A stretch of DNA of 64,000 nt from Pseudorhodoferax soli (GTDB taxonomy: Bacteria > Pseudomonadota > Gammaproteobacteria > Burkholderiales > Burkholderiaceae_C): the NCBI RefSeq assembly GCF_003337555.1, contig NZ_QPJK01000002.1, positions 124,001 to 188,000 of the forward strand, written 5' to 3'. Every line of letters starts with the position of its first letter. Within the stretch, counting starts at the first letter, position 1. The notes beneath the pieces are model-generated. The model worked only from the letters and a program-made list of their open reading frames with translations, did no database searches and had not been told where the DNA came from. Positions 23,648 through 31,200 of this stretch are shown one piece after another. The position numbers were made by a program, and so were the translations under genes.

Positions 23648-24693
23648 GCGTGGGCCTCCTCGTCGCGCGGCAGCTTGCGGCCGTCGCGGAACTTGCCCGC
23701 GTTCCAGTGCCAGCACATGCCGTTGTGCGCTTCGTAGACGTTGGGGAACCCGGCGTCCTTCCACCACTGCGCGTCGCGGTGCGCCGCGAAGTACTCGTCG
23801 GTTCCGGGCTTGAGCACCGACAGCGTGGCGGTCCCCGACATCAGCGTGAGTTCGGCGCCATCCCACGGCTTACCGCGGAGGTACACGATCGGCGCTTCAA
23901 CGAACTGGCAGTTCTGCTTGGTCCAGTCCGTTCGCGAGATCCGGGCCTGCAGGTGCTCCAGCACCGTGTCCGCGATCGCCTCGTAACCCCGCTGCCGCCA
24001 GACCTTCGCGCACTCGCCCTTGGCCTCCTTGCGCTTGCTGCGCGGCCACAGGTTCCAGAAGCGGACGAAGCCTTCCGGCAGGGTCTCCTCGGGGGGCTTG
24101 CCCCCCATAGAGGTTTTCTTCGTAGGAGACGGAGACGGAGACGGAGACGGAGACGGAGACGGAGCATTGCTACTCTGTGCTGCGTGCATGCTGCTAGCAC
24201 TGCTGGCAGCATTGCTACTAGCATCCTCTGCAGCATGCTGCGTAGCAGGTGCGGCGGTGCTACTGCTACCCGGCGGCATGCTGCTGTTGTTCGGTCGCAC
24301 TGCTGCGTACTCGGGCACCAGGCGGTCGGCCTCGGCCACACCGTGGTGGCGCTTCGCAGCGTTCCAGCGGGCCTTGGCCGAGCGCTGCTCGCTGCCCGCC
24401 GCCCACGGGTTGTGCTCGACCCAGTCGTGCAGTTGGTACTGTCCGTCGGAGCCATCAAGGAAGCGCACCTCGGCCAGCGTGGCAACGAAGCGCCCCTCAT
24501 CGCCGTCCCACTCGGCGGCGAGCTCAATGTCTTCAGCCGACATGCCCGACAAGTCACCGTCGCTTCGGTTGGATGCCGCCCAGAGGAACAGGCAGACGAG
24601 ATTCCAGCCCGCGGCCTGGCCAAGCTTTCGGATCAGTTTCTTGGTCTTCGGGTGACCGGGCAGACCGGTCGAGATGCGCGCGTCTGTTGCCAT
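23644..24693 (-). CDS. Phage replication initiator / helicase loader-like protein
   Basis: A 349-aa protein from ATG 24693. Residues 1-110 contain GLPGHPKTKKLIRKLG, a CLFLWAASNRSDGDLSGM segment and QYQLHDWVEHNPWA, typical of phage replication O-like N-termini. Residues about 125-195 are an Ala/Ser-rich linker ending in a Ser-Pro tract encoded by a hexanucleotide repeat. The C-terminus (FVRFWNLWPRSKRKEAKGE, KVWRQRGYEAIADTVLEHL) resembles the domain that contacts the helicase. It overlaps the helicase gene by GTGA. Confidence 0.78.
   Translation of the reverse strand: MATDARISTGLPGHPKTKKLIRKLGQAAGWNLVCLFLWAASNRSDGDLSGMSAEDIELAAEWDGDEGRFVATLAEVRFLDGSDGQYQLHDWVEHNPWAAGSEQRSAKARWNAAKRHHGVAEADRLVPEYAAVRPNNSSMPPGSSSTAAPATQHAAEDASSNAASSASSMHAAQSSNAPSPSPSPSPSPSPTKKTSMGGKPPEETLPEGFVRFWNLWPRSKRKEAKGECAKVWRQRGYEAIADTVLEHLQARISRTDWTKQNCQFVEAPIVYLRGKPWDGAELTLMSGTATLSVLKPGTDEYFAAHRDAQWWKDAGFPNVYEAHNGMCWHWNAGKFRDGRKLPRDEEAHA
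24125..24160. repeat. Hexanucleotide microsatellite (GGAGAC)6 in a coding region
   Basis: Six perfect tandem copies of GGAGAC plus a partial copy. On the minus strand it encodes alternating Ser-Pro in the linker of the replication protein. Copy-number change keeps the frame and would alter linker length. Confidence 0.9.
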
Positions 24694-24700
24694 CGATAGC

Positions 24701-25174
24701 TCAGAACAGCAGCGCGTCGGGTTCGCCAGCTGCCGCAACCCACTGCGTCGAGAACCGGCCCTCGCTGTCGGGAATGCTGGCCTCAATCGCAGCGCCCAAG
24801 CGCCGCACCTCCGTTGGGGGGAATTCAATCGTCTCCCTCTCGTCCCAGAGGTCGGCGACGACAAACCGGGACTCGCAACGCGCGAGGTCAACAATGATCG
24901 ACGCATCGAAGTGGGGCCGCGGCCCACCGCTGACCGGTGTCACGATGACCACGGGGCGCCTCGACGGAGGAGGCGAAGGGTTCCTGACCCACTTGTCTCC
25001 GACCCTAGATGAACTGGACGCCGAAGAGAAGATCTGCCCGCCGAACTGAAGGAGCGCGAGGTAGCTCTGCCCGCCTACAGCGCAGAACTCACCCAGAAGG
25101 ACCGTTGCGCCACCGCGCATCGGTCCTTGGTCTATCTCGCCGGGCCGGCCTGGGGTTGGAGTACTTTCAGTCAT
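24701..25174 (-). CDS. Hypothetical phage protein
   Basis: A 157-aa protein from ATG 25174. It has a Pro-rich N-terminus, then GATVLLGEFCAVGGQSYLAL, a second strand-rich half (RRPVVIVTPVSGGPRPHFDA, RFVVADLWDERETIEFPP) and ends DALLF. It sits between the CII-like gene and the replication gene on the same strand. No family recognised. Confidence 0.55.
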   Translation of the reverse strand: MTESTPTPGRPGEIDQGPMRGGATVLLGEFCAVGGQSYLALLQFGGQIFSSASSSSRVGDKWVRNPSPPPSRRPVVIVTPVSGGPRPHFDASIIVDLARCESRFVVADLWDERETIEFPPTEVRRLGAAIEASIPDSEGRFSTQWVAAAGEPDALLF

Positions 25175-25299
25175 CTTTGCCTTTCAACATGAGCAAGACG
25201 CCCTTCGGGAAAAAGAAGCCAGCGGCAGGCAGGAAAGGCAACTGCTCTTCGGGGCGGGTAGCTATTCCGCGACCTAGCCGTGGCGTCAAACAGTTGGGA

Positions 25300-25821
25300 T
25301 CAGGTCGTCTCGTGGACGCGCAGATCGACCACCGCGCGGCGGCGTTGGCCCTCAGGCTTGCCGGCGTCGTGCGCCGCCTGCAGGTGCGCAAACAGCGCAG
25401 CCTGGGCGGCCATGGACTCGGCGAACTCCTTCGTGATACGCACCATGTCCGCGTCCTTGATGCCCTTCGCGGCAGCGTTGGTCGCTGCCTCCGCCAAGAA
25501 CTCGCCGAACTCCTTGGCAGATGCAGCGATGCGACAGGCGTCGGCCGCGCTCATGCCGCCGGTCGACTCAATGGGGACCAGCACATAGCCGAGCTGGAAA
25601 GCCATGGCTTGCAAGGGCGAGTGATCTCCCGTCAACCGGCAAATGTCCACCACCTCTTCCGGGCTGCAATGGGCGCTGGGGTGGCTCGGTGCGACCTTGT
25701 GGCTCAGGCTGGTGGGCGAGATGCTCATGTACGCCGCCAGGCCGGTCGCGCCGTTCGAATCGTCTGGGCCTGCGCCCCGGAAGCCGCGCACCGCAGCGTG
25801 AAGAAGACCTCGGACGTTCAT
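25300..25821 (-). CDS. Phage regulatory protein CII family (CP76-like)
   Basis: A 173-aa protein from ATG 25821. The N-terminal 80 residues fit the phage CII/CP76 family: MNVRGLLHAAVRGFRG, AYMSISPTSLSHKVAP, CSPEEVVDICRLTGDHSPLQAMAFQLGYV. The C-terminal half is a long helix rich in Ala and Glu (EFGEFLAEAATNAAAKG). It is the transcriptional regulator of the early arm, located beyond the Cro-like gene on the same strand as in many Proteobacterial prophages. Confidence 0.83.
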   Translation of the reverse strand: MNVRGLLHAAVRGFRGAGPDDSNGATGLAAYMSISPTSLSHKVAPSHPSAHCSPEEVVDICRLTGDHSPLQAMAFQLGYVLVPIESTGGMSAADACRIAASAKEFGEFLAEAATNAAAKGIKDADMVRITKEFAESMAAQAALFAHLQAAHDAGKPEGQRRRAVVDLRVHETT

Positions 25822-25893
25822 GCTCCGGCTCCTGGCAAATTCGATGGTTTGTTGGCAGTGACTTGGTTGGGGTAGCTCGGCAAACTGGCGCCA

Positions 25894-26148
25894 ATGAATC
25901 CACCCGAAAGACCAGCCAGGTTCGACCCCGTGGCAGCCATGCCGCATGCAGAGGGCACGCTCGTGATCAACACGTCGGTGACGCTGCGTGTGCATGCGCA
26001 GCCAGGCATCCCGGAGCACAGGCTGCTGTCGGTGATGACTGCGCGCGTCGCGGGCGGGAAGTTGCTGATGAAGTTCAGCTCGGTGCGGCTGCCCGATCGG
26101 AACGAGCAGTTCGAGGCGCGGATGCGGCGCCAGAGGATGCAGCGGTGA
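25894..26148 (+). CDS. Hypothetical protein between cro-like and cII-like genes
   Basis: An 84-aa plus-strand frame from ATG 25894 with protein-like text (TLVINTSVTLRVHAQPGIPE, LLMKFSSVRLPDRNEQFEARM). The opposite-strand frame is Ser-rich and looks non-coding. The ribosome binding site is weak, and its orientation is opposite to the two regulators that flank it. No family recognised. Confidence 0.45.
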   Translation: MNPPERPARFDPVAAMPHAEGTLVINTSVTLRVHAQPGIPEHRLLSVMTARVAGGKLLMKFSSVRLPDRNEQFEARMRRQRMQR

Positions 26149-26154
26149 GCGGGG

Positions 26155-26367
26155 TCAAGCATGGACGCCCTCCACGGCCGACTGCGTGGCGACGTGCCAC
26201 AGGAAGATATGCGGATGGGCTAGCTTCACACTTGGCGGGATGCCGCGTTTCAGCCAGTTGTGGACGCGTTGCGGCCTGCTATAGCCGAGCTTGGCGGCCA
26301 ACTTGGACGGGCCACCGAGCCGCTTTATCAGCGCGATGTCGGCTTGGACTTGAGCAGTGATCGTCAT
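26155..26367 (-). CDS. Cro-like repressor
   Basis: A 70-aa helix-turn-helix protein: RLGGPSKLAAKLGYSRPQRVHNWLKRGIPP is the YdaS/Cro-type HTH, with the recognition helix at about residues 30-42. It is divergent from the CI-like gene with an inverted repeat between them, the classic immunity layout. It would shut down repressor synthesis and start the lytic programme. Confidence 0.8.
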   Translation of the reverse strand: MTITAQVQADIALIKRLGGPSKLAAKLGYSRPQRVHNWLKRGIPPSVKLAHPHIFLWHVATQSAVEGVHA

Positions 26368-26382
26368 GCCACAGTGGTTGAG

Positions 26383-26421
26383 TAAACGTGGCGTGTACTG
26401 TAGACCAAGTCGCCGCGTTTA
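26383..26421. promoter_or_regulatory. Putative operator of the lysogeny switch
   Basis: Between the divergent starts at 26367 and 26430 lies an inverted repeat with 11-base arms, TAAACGTGGCG (26383-26393) and CGCCGCGTTTA (26411-26421), one mismatch, 17-base spacer. Confidence 0.6.
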
Positions 26422-26429
26422 ACAACACC

Positions 26430-26897
26430 ATGTTTGAAGTTGCGACAATCGGACGCGTGCTGCATGCATCCAAAGACGTCCACCCTTCCTTCGTCCGCCT
26501 CCTTGAAGCCGTGATGGCGATAGGAGTGATGAACTCGAGCATGCTGGCCGCAGAGTTGAACGAGTCTCCTCAGACGATCACGAATTGGGCGAGGCGTGGC
26601 GTATCCAAAGCCGGCGCGCTAAACGCACAGCAGCGCTACGGGATCTCGGCCACCTACATCCTCACAGGAGAAGGGCCGCCACTTCCGAGTCAGTCGGACC
26701 AAGAAGTTGATCCCGTGTTGGTACGCCGGTACGCAACGCCTTCGATCGACAAGGCACTCGCAGTGATTGCCGCAGCTGCAGAGCGGGCAACCGAGAGCGA
26801 GCGCGCCAGCATTGCTGGCTTGCTTCGGGAACTCGTGATGGATCCGAAGCGCAACTCTGCCGACTTGATCCCGATTCTTACGCGGCGCTTGTCATAG
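26430..26897 (+). CDS. CI-like phage repressor (no peptidase domain)
   Basis: A 155-aa protein from ATG 26430. The HTH is at about residues 22-70 (RLLEAVMAIGVMNSSMLAAELNESPQTITNWARRGVS split across the motif; then GALNAQQRYG and ATYILTGEGPP), the form seen in many phage repressors. The C-terminal 80 residues are helical and lack the Ser-Lys S24 autopeptidase, so RecA-driven self-cleavage is not expected. No Shine-Dalgarno sequence, so a leaderless transcript as for lambda cI is possible. A GTG 14 codons upstream is an alternative start. Confidence 0.8.
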   Translation: MFEVATIGRVLHASKDVHPSFVRLLEAVMAIGVMNSSMLAAELNESPQTITNWARRGVSKAGALNAQQRYGISATYILTGEGPPLPSQSDQEVDPVLVRRYATPSIDKALAVIAAAAERATESERASIAGLLRELVMDPKRNSADLIPILTRRLS

Positions 26898-26915
26898 CGT
26901 TTACGAAGCTCAATA

Positions 26916-26955
26916 AAACACCGTGTTGACTTTTTAGATTCACGCAGTGTTTAAT
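26916..26955 (+). promoter_or_regulatory. Promoter with overlapping inverted repeat downstream of the repressor gene
   Basis: TTGACT (26926-26931) is spaced 18 bases from TTTAAT (26950-26955), a reasonable sigma-70 promoter for the plus-strand genes. An inverted repeat flanks it: AAACACCGTG (26916-26925) and CACGCAGTGTTT (26941-26952). The arms resemble those of the switch operator. Confidence 0.5.
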
Positions 26956-26991
26956 CGCTCCATGCCAGCGCGTCGCTGGGCAGGAGCGAAG

Positions 26992-27282
26992 ATGGTCACC
27001 AATCCCACCGAACACGCAGCTGTCGTAGCCGCACATGCAAGCCGCGCCGCGCTGACTATCGACCGCGGCCCGGTCAGCCTGCGCAAGCTGTACTTGCCTG
27101 ACGTCTTCGCGTCGCAGGCCGCCTACGACCTTGCGTCCAATCTAGCCCGCAAGGCCAACCGCGACTTCGGCGCCGCGCTGCACCTCTGCGCCCTCGCCCG
27201 CATGGACCTCCATGAGCGCGTCGAGCGCGTCGTGATCCGCGGCGGCCTGCTGCACATCGGCGCACCCGGGCTCTGCGCATGA
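26992..27282 (+). CDS. Hypothetical early protein
   Basis: A 96-aa protein from ATG 26992 with AGGAG at good spacing; an ATG ten codons upstream lacks one. It contains HAAVVAAHASRAALTIDRG, LRKLYLPDVFASQAAYDL and RDFGAALHLCALARMDLHER. First gene of the plus-strand accessory arm behind the promoter at 26926. No family recognised. Confidence 0.6.
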   Translation: MVTNPTEHAAVVAAHASRAALTIDRGPVSLRKLYLPDVFASQAAYDLASNLARKANRDFGAALHLCALARMDLHERVERVVIRGGLLHIGAPGLCA

Positions 27283-27362
27283 ACGCCGTAGCAGACGTGA
27301 TCGTGGCCGGCTTGATCGGCCTGGGCCTGGCTGCGAGCCTGTGCACCTGGTGGGCGGCATGA
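27279..27362 (+). CDS. Very small membrane protein
   Basis: A 27-codon frame whose ATG overlaps the previous stop as ATGA. It encodes a short polar start and one hydrophobic helix (VIVAGLIGLGLAASLCTWW). Translational coupling and a plausible transmembrane segment support it; length makes it uncertain. Confidence 0.4.
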   Translation: MNAVADVIVAGLIGLGLAASLCTWWAA

Positions 27363-27367
27363 GCCAT

Positions 27368-27640
27368 TCAGTATTGGCGGTCGCGCTCTTCGTAATGCAC
27401 CGTCATCGCAATGCGACGGCGGTCGGCTTGGTTGAGGATGTTGAAGTGGCGCATACGGATGGGCTTGCCGAAGAGCTCCGCATCTACTGGACCGTGCATC
27501 AGCAAGGTGCTGAGGGTGTGGATGCAGTCCTCTGTGCCGAAGATCTGAACGTTCATCACACCAGGCTCGTCTACCGCCGCAGCGATCCGGAAGAATCCTT
27601 CGACGCAATGAAACCCGGGCACCTCCAGGGTGACGTACAT
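27368..27640 (-). CDS. Hypothetical minus-strand protein
   Basis: A 90-aa protein from ATG 27640: MYVTLEVPGFHCVEGFFRIA, VMNVQIFGTEDCIHTLSTLL, RMRHFNILNQADRRRIAMTV. The frame stays open upstream to 28009, but that part has poor composition. AAGGTGG lies upstream at a somewhat long distance. It is convergent with the 26992-27362 genes. No family recognised. Confidence 0.5.
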   Translation of the reverse strand: MYVTLEVPGFHCVEGFFRIAAAVDEPGVMNVQIFGTEDCIHTLSTLLMHGPVDAELFGKPIRMRHFNILNQADRRRIAMTVHYEERDRQY

Positions 27641-28038
27641 CGAGGGACCACCTTTTCCTGCAGCGCATTGGACGGCTTCAGGATGACCGGGGTGCGTGGC
27701 CAGAGCCGTCCTCTGCGGGGCCGTCAGGACGTGGGAGGACGGGCCGACCTCACCCGGTTTTGCATAACGCAAAAGCAACGGAGTAGCGGGTCGCAATTCC
27801 AGGCGAGGCTGGGGAAAGTCGCCGGCATGAGTGGCACGCGGGAACATATGCCATGTCAGGACGCACTCGAACCGTCCGGGATCCTGAGCGCAGTCCGAAC
27901 GACCATCGGACACTTGCGCTTCCGCCACGCTATTGCCGCACCCCCCTTGTATTCGGGCCGGGAAAAAATTCTCATGGCCGAAATGGCCAACCCCACGATC
28001 AAGCAGCATGCTGGACCAGATCCAAACCGACTATGAGA
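27641..28038. other. Gap without confident gene; contains an inverted repeat
   Basis: About 400 bases with no well-supported frame. TTTTGC (27758-27763) and GCAAAA (27769-27774) form a perfect 6-base inverted repeat with a 5-base spacer, a possible operator. Confidence 0.4.
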
Positions 28039-28773
28039 CTACGGTTTTTTTGGTCTGCTCAGTACATCCTGGTAAGCCTTGGCTTCATCACTTCCGCGGA
28101 CTTCATTCAGCGGCGTGAATCTGATCAGCTCGTCGGGATGCGGACGGTGGCTTCTGACCATCAGCAACTGGCGCGCAAGAAAAATGTTGCTCATCGACTT
28201 CTCGTACTCGGCGATGAACAACGGTTCCGCCTGCCCTTCTGGCGACAGCTTCTGGTAGGCGGCGCGAAACCGGTCCGCGCACTGCAGCACCTGTTCCGCC
28301 CAATACTCTTGAGACCGCTTGGCGCCAGCAAGCAGTTCGTCTTTGGCCGCTATTGCACTCTTGAGTGCTTGAACCAATTCCGCAGAGTCCGAGCGCGTGC
28401 GAACCTCCTCAAGTTCACGCCTAGCGGCCAAAACGCTCCGTTCCATGTCGGATTGGCGCATGCGCTCACTATCCAACAGAGCTCGCAACTTCAGTACTTC
28501 GGACTGCAGCTCGCTCGAGCGTTTCGCTTCGGCATCCATAGCTTTCGACGTTGCTTCAAGCCGCTCGCGAATGTGTTCGCGTTCAATTTCCAATTGAACA
28601 CGCAGCCTGCGATTTCTTTCGGACTCCTCTTCCAACTCGCTGGCGTCGTGAAGCCGGGCAACTATTTCCGCATTGACGCTTTTGGAAGTAGCCGCCGCTG
28701 CGTCACCGAGTCGCGCGTGCAGCTCCTTGGGGAGACGCAGCGTGATGCGCGTGTAGCGGTCTTCTTCTTCCAT
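28039..28773 (-). CDS. Ribbon-helix-helix DNA-binding protein with long coiled coil
   Basis: A 244-aa protein. Residues 6-45 are an Arc-type ribbon-helix-helix (RYTRITLRLPKELHARLGDAA, SVNAEIVARL). Residues 46-140 form a strongly charged coiled coil (EEESERNRRLRVQLEIERE). A C-terminal domain of about 100 residues follows. Arc-like proteins with such extensions occur in phage and plasmid regulation. It is divergent from two further Arc-like genes with a promoter region between them. Confidence 0.8.
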   Translation of the reverse strand: MEEEDRYTRITLRLPKELHARLGDAAAATSKSVNAEIVARLHDASELEEESERNRRLRVQLEIEREHIRERLEATSKAMDAEAKRSSELQSEVLKLRALLDSERMRQSDMERSVLAARRELEEVRTRSDSAELVQALKSAIAAKDELLAGAKRSQEYWAEQVLQCADRFRAAYQKLSPEGQAEPLFIAEYEKSMSNIFLARQLLMVRSHRPHPDELIRFTPLNEVRGSDEAKAYQDVLSRPKKP

Positions 28774-28805
28774 GCACCAAATTTACATGAAAACCGTGCC
28801 AATCC

Positions 28806-28835
28806 TTGACACGACTTCTATGCTTCACATACATT
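28806..28835 (+). promoter_or_regulatory. Promoter of the small Arc-like genes
   Basis: TTGACA (28806-28811) with TACATT (28830-28835) 18 bases on, just before the ATG at 28847. The segment is AT-richer than its surroundings and lies between divergent ribbon-helix-helix genes, so autoregulation is likely. Confidence 0.6.
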
Positions 28836-28846
28836 TGAGTGACACC

Positions 28847-29035
28847 ATGAATACGCCAAAAAGTGACATTGATTTCGTGCGAATCACCTTTAGGGTGCCG
28901 TGCCACTTGCTCAACCACCTGAAAAAGCACGCCACTCGAAACTTTCGATCGGTCAACAACGAAATGGTGCACCGCTTGGAATCGACACGTAAGCGGGACA
29001 TGAATCCGACAACTGAGGAAGGACAGCAACCGTGA
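28847..29035 (+). CDS. Arc-like ribbon-helix-helix protein 1
   Basis: A 62-aa protein from ATG 28847 with the Arc pattern: a short strand FVRITFRVP, HLLNHLKKHATRNFRSVNNEMVHRLE as the two helices, then a polar tail. Small dimeric regulator such as Arc or Mnt of P22 (known for the family). Confidence 0.75.
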   Translation: MNTPKSDIDFVRITFRVPCHLLNHLKKHATRNFRSVNNEMVHRLESTRKRDMNPTTEEGQQP

Positions 29036-29220
29036 GCAAGTCGATGACCGTCAAGCCGGTTCAGGTTCGCATGAGACCGGAACTGCATAGCTGGCTCCAC
29101 CGACAAGGGCAAGAACAGGACCGATCGGTGAACTGGATCATCAATGACGTGCTCGACCGTGCTCGACGATCCGAACAAGACCGCTCGCGAGTTATTCCTC
29201 AAGTTACCCACAACACTTAG
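29032..29220 (+). CDS. Arc-like ribbon-helix-helix protein 2
   Basis: A 62-aa protein from GTG 29032, overlapping the previous stop as GTGA. Strand KPVQVRMRPELHSWL, helices QEQDRSVNWIINDVLDRARR. It is distinct in sequence from protein 1, so the pair may form separate or mixed dimers. It precedes the BRO-type antirepressor gene, as in P22-like immI regions. Confidence 0.75.
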   Translation: MSKSMTVKPVQVRMRPELHSWLHRQGQEQDRSVNWIINDVLDRARRSEQDRSRVIPQVTHNT

Positions 29221-29341
29221 TTCGAAACACACAGACGATCTACCACTTATACACAGGTTGTCCTGCGCTTGTCCCATGACGCTAGGCCAAGGTGCGTCTA
29301 CATTGCGTCACCGTGCCATCGCCCACCGAAAGGAACTCCGA

Positions 29342-30133
29342 GTGAACAGCATTACCCCCTTCAAATTCGACGGCGCCAGCGTGCGCGTGATCGACATCGA
29401 CGGCGAGCCGCACTTCGTCGGCAAGGACGTGGCCGAGGCACTTGGCTACGGAGACCCCACGACGGCAATTCGGTCGCACTGCAAGGGGGTGCAAAAGCTG
29501 CACCCCCTTCAAACGGCAGGCGGTCGACAGGACGTGCGCGTGCTGGCAGAGCCCGACGTGCTCCGCCTGATCGTTGCCAGCAACCTTCCAGCCGCAGAAC
29601 GCTTCGAGCGCTGGGTGTTCGAGGAAGTGTTGCCCTCGATCCGTAGGACCGGCGGCTACACAGTTCCGTCACGGACCCCGCAATTGCCGGCCACCGTCAG
29701 CGCCATGTTGGCCATCAACAAGGCCATCTCCAAGATTCCCGGCGTGAACGCGGGCATCGCAATGTCGCTGACTCTCGACGCCATTGAACGCCACACCGGC
29801 CTGCCGACAACCGGCCTGCGCCTGGCACTGCCCGGCGCCAAGGTGGATGACGCGAAGAAGCTGAACGCTACGCAGGTCGGCGAGATGCTGAACCCGCAGA
29901 AGAGCGGCCGCGCCGTCAACACTGCGCTCCAAGTGCTTGAGCTGCAGGCGAAGGACGAGCGCGAGGGCTGGATCTTGACGGACGCCGGCACCAAGCACGG
30001 CGAGATGGTGCCCTTCACGCGCCATGGCCACAGTGGCTATCAGCCCCTCTGGCGCGAGTCGGTGTTGGCAGTCCTGCAAGCCCACTACGACACAAGCACC
30101 AACGTGGTGACGCTGGTAGGTGCACCGGCATGA
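29342..30133 (+). CDS. BRO-N domain phage antirepressor
   Basis: A 263-aa protein from GTG 29342 with AAAGGA upstream. The BRO-N domain spans residues 1-105 (VRVIDIDGEPHFVGKDVAEALGYGDPTTAIRSH split, then RFERWVFEEVLPSIRRTGGY). The rest carries a second DNA- or protein-binding half (LNATQVGEMLNPQKSGRAVN, REGWILTDAGTKHGEMVPF). Ant-type proteins inactivate repressors. The Arc-like genes directly upstream are likely its regulators. Confidence 0.88.
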   Translation: MNSITPFKFDGASVRVIDIDGEPHFVGKDVAEALGYGDPTTAIRSHCKGVQKLHPLQTAGGRQDVRVLAEPDVLRLIVASNLPAAERFERWVFEEVLPSIRRTGGYTVPSRTPQLPATVSAMLAINKAISKIPGVNAGIAMSLTLDAIERHTGLPTTGLRLALPGAKVDDAKKLNATQVGEMLNPQKSGRAVNTALQVLELQAKDEREGWILTDAGTKHGEMVPFTRHGHSGYQPLWRESVLAVLQAHYDTSTNVVTLVGAPA

Positions 30134-30261
30134 CATGCGTCGTCCACATCAACGGCCCGCCGCGAAGACGGAAGACCAATGTAGGTGAGGCCTGGGCAGG
30201 TGAGAGCGCCCAGACCTCGATGAAGTCCCCCAGCGATCAAACCGAAAGGATTCACCCGTGA
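30130..30261 (+). CDS. Small coupled protein after the antirepressor
   Basis: A 43-codon frame whose ATG overlaps the antirepressor stop (ATGA) and whose stop overlaps the next start (GTGA). The sequence begins MTCVVHINGPPRRRKTN and ends ERIHP. Fit at both ends suggests real translation. No family recognised. Confidence 0.45.
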   Translation: MTCVVHINGPPRRRKTNVGEAWAGESAQTSMKSPSDQTERIHP

Positions 30262-30569
30262 ATCATGCCATGGAGGCGCCTGGGTGCGCCAGAACTGAGG
30301 AAATGACCAGCGGCCGCCATGCGGTTGCTGCCGTCGAAGTCGACCACGCCGCGCGCAATGCCCTGCTCAAGATCGCGGGCCTGGCCTGCGATCTGCAAAA
30401 CTTGCTCGACATCTGGGCCTCGGCCGAGTTTGAGGACTACCAGCGAGACGCAGCCGCCAGCGCATCGAGGGGCTTGGCCACTTTGATCGGCGCCATCACT
30501 GCAACGGTCGGCAGCGACCCGCCCGTCCCGGCCGGCGTGAGCATGTGGCTGTTGGGAGGCCAAGCATGA
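30258..30569 (+). CDS. Hypothetical coupled protein A
   Basis: A 103-aa protein from GTG 30258 with AAAGGA upstream. Helical middle: EVDHAARNALLKIAGLACDL, ASRGLATLIGAITATVG. One of a run of genes linked by four-base start-stop overlaps. No family recognised. Confidence 0.6.
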   Translation: MNHAMEAPGCARTEEMTSGRHAVAAVEVDHAARNALLKIAGLACDLQNLLDIWASAEFEDYQRDAAASASRGLATLIGAITATVGSDPPVPAGVSMWLLGGQA

Positions 30570-30880
30570 GCACCGCCACCGTTGAGACGCCGTGGCACGC
30601 CGATCTCTCTGAAGATCAGGACAACGCGCGCAAGCTGGCCCACGCCAGCGTCTGCGACATCGAGCACCTGTGCGCCGACTTGCTCGAGCGCGCCAACGAC
30701 CGGCTGGGCAGCGAAGAGCTCTCAGACAGCGCTTGGTGTGCGCGCATCCGCATGTTCGCCACGCGGATCAAGGATCTGAACTCCTTGGTGATGTCGCACC
30801 TCGACGAAGACAGCGTGCAGCTGCGCGAGGCGCACCGCATGGTCTATGGCCGGTTTCCACATGAAGGAGAAGCGCTGTGA
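30566..30880 (+). CDS. Hypothetical coupled protein B
   Basis: A 104-aa protein from ATG 30566 overlapping the previous stop. MSTATVETPWHADLSEDQ, then helices NARKLAHASVCDIEHLCADLL and RIRMFATRIKDLNSLVMSHL. Its N-terminus and helix pattern resemble proteins C and D, hinting at tandem duplication with strong divergence. No family recognised. Confidence 0.62.
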   Translation: MSTATVETPWHADLSEDQDNARKLAHASVCDIEHLCADLLERANDRLGSEELSDSAWCARIRMFATRIKDLNSLVMSHLDEDSVQLREAHRMVYGRFPHEGEAL

Positions 30881-31200
30881 GCACCGCCACCTTCACGATG
30901 GAGCGGCCCGCCCAGGCTCCGGTCGCACCTGCAGCCGACGACCTGAACGCGCGCCGGGCGCTTGCCTTCGACGCCAACTTCGAACTGGAATCACTGGCCG
31001 AGGCGGCCCGGGAACTGCTCGAGGCAGAACGAAGCGAAGGCACGATCAAGTACAGCGGCATCTTGGCCCGGATCGTGACCCTCAACGAGATAGTCTTCTT
31101 CGCCATGCGGTTGCACGGCGAGCCCGATGCCGACAACGCCTGGGGTGACCGCGACAAGCTGGACTTCCTCCGTCGCATCTTCGAAGGGAAGCTGCCATGA
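30877..31200 (+). CDS. Hypothetical coupled protein C
   Basis: A 107-aa protein from GTG 30877 overlapping the previous stop as GTGA. It starts STATFTMERPAQ, then ARRALAFDANFELESLAEAA and YSGILARIVTLNEIVFFAMR. The start motif matches protein B. No family recognised. Confidence 0.62.
   Translation: MSTATFTMERPAQAPVAPAADDLNARRALAFDANFELESLAEAARELLEAERSEGTIKYSGILARIVTLNEIVFFAMRLHGEPDADNAWGDRDKLDFLRRIFEGKLP

Noticed and set aside
24100-24300. Repeat-rich stretch as possible CRISPR
   Set aside because: The hexamers are directly adjacent with no spacers, and the stretch is coding. No CRISPR array seen anywhere in the window.
27368-28009. Extending the 90-aa protein to 213 aa
   Set aside because: The added N-terminal part has poor composition, and no ribosome binding site lies at the upstream ATG.
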